Origin: Planctomycetota bacterium
Lineage (GTDB): Bacteria; Planctomycetota; Phycisphaerae; Sedimentisphaerales; Anaerobacaceae
NCBI GenBank assembly: GCA_026386835.1
Contig: JAPLMV010000180.1
Span: forward strand, 1 to 12,880
Reading direction: 5' to 3'
Length of the DNA stretch: 12,880 bases
Both the position numbers and the translations under genes were made by a program. The notes beneath the pieces were generated by a model, which did no database searches, was not told the DNA's origin, and was given only the letters and a program-made list of their open reading frames with translations. Of this stretch, positions 7,346 through 12,880 are shown piece by piece. How positions within the stretch are numbered: the first letter of the stretch is position 1; every line of letters starts with the position of its first letter.

Positions 7346-8656
7346 ATGCAGGTACCTTATCAGAACAAAGAAATTGAAACAATGCAAAGACCGGCCCTCG
7401 AGGAGCTTCAGCTAAAGCGGCTCAGGGAAATCGCTAATTTTTCTATCAGAACGCCGTTTTACAAAAAAAGATTAGCTAAAATCGGCATCAATTCAGGCGA
7501 TGACATAAAAAGTCTCCAAGACCTCAAAAAAATTCCATTTACCACAAAAGAAGACCTCCGCCAGAACTTTCCGCGTGGTCTGTTAGCGGTCGATATGGAT
7601 GATGTCGTAAGAATTCATACCTCAAGCGGCACCACAGGCATACCGACTGTTATTTACTACAGCAGACAGGACCTCGACAACTGGACAGACTTGCTCGCTC
7701 GCAGCATCATCGCCACAGGGGCAACCAAAAGCGATGTATTCCAGAACATGATGACCTACGGCCTTTTCACAGGCGGTCTGGGCCTCCATTACGGCGCCGA
7801 AAAAGTAGGTATGACCGTCATCCCCGCAAGCGGCGGAAACACTAAAAGACAGCTTCTTCTTATGAAGGATTTCGGCACCACCGTTGTTCATGTTACGCCA
7901 AGCTATCTGCTTCACATTCATTCGGTATTGCCTGAAAGCAATTTAACCGTAAGCGACCTGTCTTTGCAGAAAGCATATATCGGCGCAGAACCTCACTCGG
8001 AAAATGTCCGTCTCAAACTCGAAGACCTCTGGAAAATCGACGCCTACAATTCTTATGGCCTTAGCGAAATGAACGGTCCCGGCGTCGCCTTTGAGTGCAT
8101 CTACAAAACAGGCCTGCATATTTGGGAAGACGGCTACTTCGTCGAAATCATCGACCCGGAAACAGGACAGGAAGTTCCGCAGGGTCAGCAGGGGGAAGTT
8201 ATTTTTACAAATCTCATCCGTGCTGCAACCCCGCTTCTGAGATATCGCACAAGAGACCTTGCTTTTCTTATACCAGGTACCTGTGAATGCGGCAGAACTC
8301 ATCGCAGGCTTTCGAGAATCATGGGAAGAACCGACGATATGATGATTATCAACGGTGTCAATGTCTTTCCGTCCCAGATTGAAGAAGTCATTATGAAAAT
8401 CCATGAGGTCGGTACAAATTACCTCATCCAGGTCGAAAAAGACGGCGCCATCGACAAGCTGATTGTTAAAGTCGAAATCTATTCGAAAATGTTCCAGGGT
8501 GACGCCAGGCAGCTCGACGGACTAAAGGGAAAAATCAAGGACGACCTTCGTGCTTCCATCGTGATTAATCCGATTGTTGAACTCCACGAACCTGGTTTTC
8601 TGCCTATCTCTGAAGGCAAGGCAAAGCGTGTTCTGGATTTAAGACCTAAATTCTAA
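7346..8656 (+). CDS. paaK: Phenylacetate-CoA ligase (AMP-forming), copy 2
   Basis: Second PaaK-family ligase, 436 residues, collinear with the copy at 5547 from the first to the last motif. SSGTTGIPT is at 93-101, FTGGLGLHYG at 141-150, YGLSE at 237-241, GRTDDMMIINGVNVFPSQ at 327-344, and EGKAKRV near 423-429. Both proteins open with a KEIETM / EKIETM-like N-terminus. Differences cluster around the acyl pocket: YIGAEPHS against IFGAEPWS, SGGNTKRQ against SSGQTSRQ, and SEMNGPG against SEIIGPG. They are therefore diverged paralogues, plausibly with different arylacetate preferences, rather than a recent duplication. A GAGG site (7337-7340) precedes the ATG. The gene keeps its own ACT partner downstream, repeating the ligase-ACT order of the first pair. 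Confidence 0.92.
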   Translation: MQVPYQNKEIETMQRPALEELQLKRLREIANFSIRTPFYKKRLAKIGINSGDDIKSLQDLKKIPFTTKEDLRQNFPRGLLAVDMDDVVRIHTSSGTTGIPTVIYYSRQDLDNWTDLLARSIIATGATKSDVFQNMMTYGLFTGGLGLHYGAEKVGMTVIPASGGNTKRQLLLMKDFGTTVVHVTPSYLLHIHSVLPESNLTVSDLSLQKAYIGAEPHSENVRLKLEDLWKIDAYNSYGLSEMNGPGVAFECIYKTGLHIWEDGYFVEIIDPETGQEVPQGQQGEVIFTNLIRAATPLLRYRTRDLAFLIPGTCECGRTHRRLSRIMGRTDDMMIINGVNVFPSQIEEVIMKIHEVGTNYLIQVEKDGAIDKLIVKVEIYSKMFQGDARQLDGLKGKIKDDLRASIVINPIVELHEPGFLPISEGKAKRVLDLRPKF

Positions 8657-8669
8657 GGAGTCAAAAGCT

Positions 8670-9104
8670 ATGGCAAAACAACTGACCATATTTATCGAGA
8701 ACAGACCGGGCAGACTTAATGGCATCACCGAAAGTCTCAACAAAAGCAATATTGACATCCGCGCATTTACAATTCAGGACCGCGGCGATTACGGATTGAT
8801 GAAGCTTATCGTTGATAACCCGAACAAGGCCTACCTGGCTCTGGCTGACCTCGGACTTGCCTGCGCGCTCAAGACTATCCTTGCCGTTTCTGTCTCCGAT
8901 AAGCCCGGCAACCTCCATAAACTTACAACAGCTCTTGCGGAAAAGAACATTAATATCATCGATGCCTACGGATTCGTGCTTCAGCCCAACAAGGTCGGCG
9001 TCTGCTGTCTCGAAATTGAAAATATCCAGGACGTCCCTGCAAAAAAGGTTGTAGAAGATGCCGGCTTTACGGTTCTCGAAGATGAAGAACTTTATAACCT
9101 CTGA
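8670..9104 (+). CDS. Tandem ACT-domain protein, partner of ligase 2
   Basis: A 144-residue double-ACT protein, nearly the same length and layout as the one at 6860. The first domain is at about 4-66 with FIENRPGRL at 8-16, and the second at about 71-134 with VSDKPGNLH at 75-83. It has Pro-Gly at both ligand loops, the canonical ACT form, whereas the first ACT protein has Lys-Gly in its first loop. A strong AAGGAG (8655-8660) overlaps the stop of the preceding ligase and lies 9 nt before the ATG. It is the last gene of the operon. No clear hairpin terminator follows in 9105-9212. The role is inferred: amino-acid-responsive control of the ligase or of IorAB. Confidence 0.88.
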   Translation: MAKQLTIFIENRPGRLNGITESLNKSNIDIRAFTIQDRGDYGLMKLIVDNPNKAYLALADLGLACALKTILAVSVSDKPGNLHKLTTALAEKNINIIDAYGFVLQPNKVGVCCLEIENIQDVPAKKVVEDAGFTVLEDEELYNL

Positions 9105-9173
9105 TTTTACTGCCTATGCTCCGGACTGATTAGTAATTATGTGCCATGATAGGTTGCTATTCACACACGGTTT

Positions 9174-9179
9174 TATACT
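9174..9179 (+). promoter_or_regulatory. Possible -10 box for the FG-GAP protein gene
   Basis: TATACT matches the -10 consensus at five of six positions and would place the start near 9186, giving a leader of about 27 nt. The -35 region is weak: TTGCTA at 9154-9159 is only 14 nt upstream. The gene might instead be read from the preceding operon, because no terminator is visible between them. Confidence 0.35.
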
Positions 9180-9196
9180 ATTTGTAACTTGTACAA

Positions 9197-9204
9197 AAAG
9201 GAGG
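9197..9204 (+). promoter_or_regulatory. Strong Shine-Dalgarno that fixes the start at 9213
   Basis: AAAGGAGG is nearly a full complement of the 16S anti-Shine-Dalgarno and ends 8 nt before the ATG at 9213. It lies inside the longer reading frame that could begin at TTG 9189, so that earlier start is very unlikely. Confidence 0.85.
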
Positions 9205-9212
9205 CAGGTCAC

Positions 9213-12020
9213 ATGAAATCAGGGAAGTATGTATTATTGTCGTTGATTCTGTTTGTACCGTGCCTTGCGGCCCAAGATTTTCCCAAACCCGGTGAATGGT
9301 CCTGCGCTATGCGGGACAAGGGCGAAACAGGATTTTCCCCAGCAAAGGGCAAAATTACCGCCCCGCAGTACCGCGTGTTATTTGAGGCCACAACCCCGAC
9401 CAAATACCTTGTTATCGCGGGGGATTCCTCAGTGTCATCGCGGCCCGAATCAATCTCTATTAAACCCCTGTCTGCCGGCACGCGTCATTTCTCCGATTTC
9501 GATCTTGCACCGCGACTGCCCGCGGGCCAATGTATCATGTCGGCGCCCACCGATGTTAAAGGCATAAGCTTTGCATTCGGGGATTTTCTCGATGATTTGC
9601 CCGGGCTTGAATGCATAACCCTGGAAAGTGATCTCACTTCACGCAAGGATGAGCAAGGTGAGCGAGAAAAAATGCTCGTGCGAGGTTATAAGTTTTGCGG
9701 GGGCAAATCTATGCAGATTTGGGAATTCGGTCCTGTCACCAATCTCTACATGGGTTACCCGCTAATTGATGATTTCGATGGCGATGGCAAAATAGAACTC
9801 GCGATGATTCCGTGGTTCAACCTATTTCTTATCGATGCCGCTTCCGGTACGCTCAAGGACAAATGCACTTTTTCCACGGGCCGCAACTACGGCTACTTCG
9901 GAGCATTTGATTTAGACGCAAACGGCAAAAAAGAATTTGTCATCATCTCCGATTTCTACAAACACATCGACGTAATCGGATTCGACCCCAACGGGAAATT
10001 GAAAATACTCTGGCAGCGTAGTATCGAACTTACGCTTGAAAGTCCCCGCCGGCAAATGCAGGTCAATCCGTTCGGCGTCGCAGATATCAACGGCGACGGC
10101 AAGCTCGAAATTGTGGTTACGCTTCTTAACCCGCCCGAGTCGGCAGGACTTGCCGACAGCAACGACAGCCGGTGGCATGTCGTAGTCTACGATGGTGTGA
10201 AAGGCAGCGTGCTTGCCGATTTCCGTGATGAATACTGCGCCGGAGTGGTTGATCTGGATAACGACAGCATTTCGGAGATACTCACGCAAAGCACTGACTC
10301 GATTTCGATACCGGAATTCGGCACCGCACGGGTACACAGCCTTAAGGGTGTGAAGGACCGCATCTGCTGGCAAAAGAAAAAGGCAGCGTGGCAGATATTT
10401 TCGCCGCAGCTTTTGATCGATATAGATGCGAACATCCAGAAGACCACCTCGTGCCTTTCCGGCAAAGACGGCGTCTTACTCGATGCCTGGACGAAACGGG
10501 CAAACGGCTGGGCAAGGTGGCACAAAAGCATGGATTTTCAGGTCAACAGCGGTGCGACGCATCCCGATGACAACCTGCTCTTTCGCAATTTCATCGACGG
10601 GGCCATTACGGTTCTAAAGGAGCCTGCCTCCGCGCCCGGTGAGACAACGCTCGAAATCGTCCAGTGGCGTAATGGCGGTTTTGAAACCACCTCGCGGCTA
10701 AGTGGGAAAAATACTCAGGCTATTGCGATTGCCCCTGATAAGGCTGTGCTTGTCCGGGTTGATGACGATGCCGCGACGGCAGGTGCTGGAGTCGATTTGC
10801 TGGAAGCTGCAAAGCGTTATCCTATTGTCGAACCGGTGGCAATCGGTATTACTGAGGCGGGGCGGGCTGTCGCTGTCAAGCAGACCGTGCCGGACCGGGA
10901 CGAAATTGTCGCGTTCGAAATACCGCGCCAGAAGAATAAAACGGCAAGCATTCTCTGGCGTGCAAATGGAAGGAACCAAACAGGCAGCTGGCCCGAAACA
11001 CTCGGGGCGACAATCACCGACCTTGATCTTAATGGAAAGCGGCAATTAATTTACGCTGCCCGCGACGAAAAAAGCGGCGCCGCAAAACTCGTGGCGGCGG
11101 ACCTTGTTACTGGCAGGATTATATGGCAGCATGTCTTTACTCATATCCCCGGAACGCCTCCTGTCTGGAACACCGGCGGCATCACATTCTGGAAAACGGG
11201 TAATTTCACGCGCAAAGACCGTCTCGACGTTCTCGTGAGCGTTCGCCGGAACATCATGCACTCCGATGAGACATACCTCCTCTCTGGCAGGAATGGTTCA
11301 ATGATATGGGGCAAACGCACGGAATCTCTGCATGGCAGGGGCTGTGGCGGCGCAGTTTTCGCAGTTGCCGATTTCAACAATGACAGCCTCGACGAAGCTG
11401 CCTCACTCTACCCGGATATTCTTTACATCCTCGATGGCAAGACCGGCAATGATGTTGTCCTGACGCCGGTCGACCAGATACGTAACTACTCTGGTCCGTA
11501 TAACTACGCGTATTGGGGAGTTCCGGTCGCCGCCAGGTTCATGGGCAGCGAAGCTTACCAGATTTTCTTCTACACCGGGCGCGATTCACTCACGGGCTTA
11601 ATCCAACCCGACACTGCGAACCATGCGGCTGCTTTCGTATGGCTCGATGCCATAGGCCAGACTCAGATAATCCATCCTGCGGTCGGCGATTTTGACGGTG
11701 ACGGCCGTCTCGAAGTGGTCTGTTTCAAGTATAAGGACGGCGTTCACTGCTACGATGCCGCCAGCGGGGAAATCAAATGGAAAAATACCGAGATGCCCAA
11801 ACCTGCTTTTGTCACAACAGCCGATATCGATGGTGACGGCAAATGTGAATGCATCGCCACTGCCGGGAACACAATCTGGTGCATAGGCAACAACGCAATC
11901 AAATGGACATTGCAGATGCCGTGCTGGGTAGGCCCGCCGACACTTGCAGATATCAGCGGCAGCGGCCTGCTTTCAATAATTCTCGCAGGCGCGGACGGAA
12001 AAATCTATGCTGTAGAATAA
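9213..12020 (+). CDS. Exported FG-GAP/VCBS repeat protein, probable beta-propeller
   Basis: A 935-residue protein of unknown specific function. Residues 1-20 are a typical signal peptide (Lys-containing start, hydrophobic core, LAA before Gln21), so it leaves the cytoplasm; Cys17 is not in a proper lipobox. About nine Asp-rich FG-GAP/VCBS-type motifs of the DxDGDGxxE kind begin near residues 187, 233, 291, 347, 603, 720, 826, 871 and 913. The ones at 187, 291, 826 and 871 keep the full calcium-loop pattern (FDGDG, INGDG, FDGDG, IDGDG), while others such as 347 and 720 are degenerate. Between them are PQQ-propeller-like blade ends such as LLSGRNGSMIWG, AADLVTGRIIWQH and CYDAASGEIKWKN. The stretch 350-600 has few motifs and may be a separate domain. 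No membrane anchor, sorting signal or catalytic motif was recognised. The start at 9213 is chosen from the strong Shine-Dalgarno. It has no evident metabolic link to the operon upstream. Confidence 0.88.
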   Translation: MKSGKYVLLSLILFVPCLAAQDFPKPGEWSCAMRDKGETGFSPAKGKITAPQYRVLFEATTPTKYLVIAGDSSVSSRPESISIKPLSAGTRHFSDFDLAPRLPAGQCIMSAPTDVKGISFAFGDFLDDLPGLECITLESDLTSRKDEQGEREKMLVRGYKFCGGKSMQIWEFGPVTNLYMGYPLIDDFDGDGKIELAMIPWFNLFLIDAASGTLKDKCTFSTGRNYGYFGAFDLDANGKKEFVIISDFYKHIDVIGFDPNGKLKILWQRSIELTLESPRRQMQVNPFGVADINGDGKLEIVVTLLNPPESAGLADSNDSRWHVVVYDGVKGSVLADFRDEYCAGVVDLDNDSISEILTQSTDSISIPEFGTARVHSLKGVKDRICWQKKKAAWQIFSPQLLIDIDANIQKTTSCLSGKDGVLLDAWTKRANGWARWHKSMDFQVNSGATHPDDNLLFRNFIDGAITVLKEPASAPGETTLEIVQWRNGGFETTSRLSGKNTQAIAIAPDKAVLVRVDDDAATAGAGVDLLEAAKRYPIVEPVAIGITEAGRAVAVKQTVPDRDEIVAFEIPRQKNKTASILWRANGRNQTGSWPETLGATITDLDLNGKRQLIYAARDEKSGAAKLVAADLVTGRIIWQHVFTHIPGTPPVWNTGGITFWKTGNFTRKDRLDVLVSVRRNIMHSDETYLLSGRNGSMIWGKRTESLHGRGCGGAVFAVADFNNDSLDEAASLYPDILYILDGKTGNDVVLTPVDQIRNYSGPYNYAYWGVPVAARFMGSEAYQIFFYTGRDSLTGLIQPDTANHAAAFVWLDAIGQTQIIHPAVGDFDGDGRLEVVCFKYKDGVHCYDAASGEIKWKNTEMPKPAFVTTADIDGDGKCECIATAGNTIWCIGNNAIKWTLQMPCWVGPPTLADISGSGLLSIILAGADGKIYAVE

Positions 12021-12183
12021 GCTTGCATGAAATCTATTATGCGGGGGCGGTTTTTATTAATCCTCGGATGATTTCTGCGACGGACCAGGCTTTGGCGGTG
12101 AAAATATTTTTAGTTTTGAAAATTATTGTTTTCAGTATTGTAATTTGTTTAGAATTTCACTACTCAATAACAAGTCCTGACTT

Positions 12184-12189
12184 TATAAT
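12184..12189 (+). promoter_or_regulatory. -10 box of thiE, 9 nt before its ATG
   Basis: A perfect TATAAT ends 9 nt before the thiE ATG, predicting a transcript start near 12196 and a leader of about 3 nt. No good -35 lies at 15-18 nt spacing (12161-12168 is TACTCAAT), which lowers confidence. There is no room for a TPP riboswitch between this box and the gene, and nothing resembling one in 12021-12183. Confidence 0.5.
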
Positions 12190-12198
12190 AAATCCGTT

Positions 12199-12880
12199 AT
12201 GGAACGTGCTGTTTATAGAATAATCGATGCCAATTTCAATCGTGCCCGCGAGGCGGCCCGTGTAATGGAGGAGTTCTGCAGGTTCGCCTTGAATTCCGGT
12301 TCACTCACCGAACGTACGAAGCGGCTTCGTCACGAGCTTTGCGCCTGCATAGGCAGACTCGATGCCGGCAGGCTCATCGCAAGCAGAGATACCGCAGGCG
12401 ATGTCGGTGTCGGCAGAACAGTTGATAACCAGTTGCCGCGCAACAGTCTTGAAGATTGTTTTACCGCGGCATCCAAACGTCTTACCGAGGCACTGCGTGC
12501 GCTTGCCGAAACGATTCAGACTTTTAATCCCTCTGCCGCCGGGCAGATTGAGAATCTGCGGTATGCTGCGTATACGCTTGAAAAAGATATCTACCTCTTC
12601 AGCCAGCCGGCCCAAAAGTTCAAGGGGGTCGGGCTGTATGTTCTTATCACAAGCTCGCTGCCTGTGGATGTTATCTTTTTGACTCATAAATGTGTCGCAG
12701 GCGGTGCGGATTGTGTTCAATTGCGTGCAAAAGACCTCAAAGACGACCAGCTTTTTGCTGTTGCGTGCGAATTTGTGCAGATATGCAAGGCAGCCGGCGT
12801 CCTTAGCATAATCAATGACCGCATCGACATCGCAGCTGCCGCCGGTGCCGACGGGGTACACCTTGGCCAGAATGACTTGT
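12199..12880 (+). CDS. thiE: Thiamine-phosphate synthase with N-terminal extension (5' part, cut by window edge)
   Basis: The first 227 codons of a two-domain protein; the frame is still open at 12880. Residues ~1-135 are a helical N-terminal domain opening MERAVYRIIDANFNRAREA, the ThiD2-like extension found on ThiE of several bacterial lineages including planctomycetes. From about 145 the TIM-barrel ThiE domain begins (GLYVLITSS). It joins hydroxymethylpyrimidine diphosphate and thiazole phosphate to give thiamine phosphate. Substrate-binding marks are QLRAKD near 174-179, INDRIDIA near 206-213 and GVHLGQND near 219-226. The remaining ~120 residues of the barrel lie beyond the window. The start is secure: an in-frame TGA sits at 12178, this is the first ATG after it, and the family N-terminus begins at once. 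No Shine-Dalgarno is present. Confidence 0.93.
   Translation, partial: MERAVYRIIDANFNRAREAARVMEEFCRFALNSGSLTERTKRLRHELCACIGRLDAGRLIASRDTAGDVGVGRTVDNQLPRNSLEDCFTAASKRLTEALRALAETIQTFNPSAAGQIENLRYAAYTLEKDIYLFSQPAQKFKGVGLYVLITSSLPVDVIFLTHKCVAGGADCVQLRAKDLKDDQLFAVACEFVQICKAAGVLSIINDRIDIAAAAGADGVHLGQNDL

Noticed and set aside
9189..9212. TTG start eight codons upstream of the FG-GAP protein
   Set aside because: The strong Shine-Dalgarno at 9197-9204 lies downstream of it and is correctly spaced for ATG 9213, which also gives a normal signal peptide.
12022..12054. Terminator after the FG-GAP gene
   Set aside because: The CTTGCAT/ATGCGGG pairing includes two G-U pairs, and the short T-run is separated from the stem by several bases; too weak to call.
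12117..12134. TGAAAA/TTTTCA inverted repeat in the gap before thiE
   Set aside because: A six-base, mostly A-T stem in an AT-rich stretch is expected by chance and has no T-run after it.
11849..12223. 124-codon plus-strand frame overlapping the end of the FG-GAP gene and the start of thiE
   Set aside because: It is out of frame with both real genes, has no ribosome site, and its protein looks like random AT-rich translation at the end.
12301..12861. 186-codon minus-strand frame opposite thiE
   Set aside because: The plus strand carries unmistakable ThiE motifs over the same bases.

Overview
The window reads as a chromosomal segment of an anaerobic Gram-negative-type bacterium. I favour a planctomycete of the Phycisphaerae type, with a deltaproteobacterium as the main alternative. 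The evidence is an outer-membrane barrel of the 'alginate export' (AlgE-like) type, a two-domain thiamine-phosphate synthase, and an iorAB / phenylacetate-CoA ligase / ACT gene cluster. This placement rests on family recognition only. All convincing genes are on the + strand. I see no tRNA, rRNA, CRISPR array or transposase.

Region 1 (1-3466) is a transport locus. It opens with the tail of a very small acidic protein that resembles the accessory peptides encoded before some sodium:solute symporters. Next comes a 1066-residue protein whose first ~592 residues are a complete SSS-family sodium:solute symporter. After a ~40-residue Ala-rich linker, the last ~435 residues are an AlgE-like outer-membrane beta-barrel. 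An inner-membrane symporter and an outer-membrane porin in one open frame is the most remarkable feature here, and the canonical symporter topology would leave the barrel on the wrong side of the membrane. A strong rho-independent terminator follows.

Region 2 (3469-9104) is a six-gene operon behind a near-consensus promoter whose predicted start site is only about 4 nt before the first ATG. The order is iorA, iorB, phenylacetate-CoA ligase, ACT-domain protein, second phenylacetate-CoA ligase, second ACT-domain protein. IorAB interconverts arylpyruvates and arylacetyl-CoA; the ligases link arylacetyl-CoA to free arylacetates; the double-ACT proteins probably sense aromatic amino acids. The set could run as aromatic amino acid breakdown or, in reverse, as aryl-acid salvage into Phe/Tyr/Trp. 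IorA lacks the C-terminal 2x[4Fe-4S] ferredoxin domain usual in the family.

Region 3 (9105-12020) holds one large exported protein with an N-terminal signal peptide and about nine FG-GAP/VCBS-like Asp-rich repeats, probably a beta-propeller protein of the periplasm or cell exterior.

Region 4 (12021-12880) is a 178-nt AT-rich gap and then the 5' part of thiE, cut by the window edge. thiE repeats the iorA layout: a perfect TATAAT 9 nt before the ATG and no Shine-Dalgarno, so both may be leaderless. The genes at 208, 6860, 8670 and 9213 have clear Shine-Dalgarno sequences.
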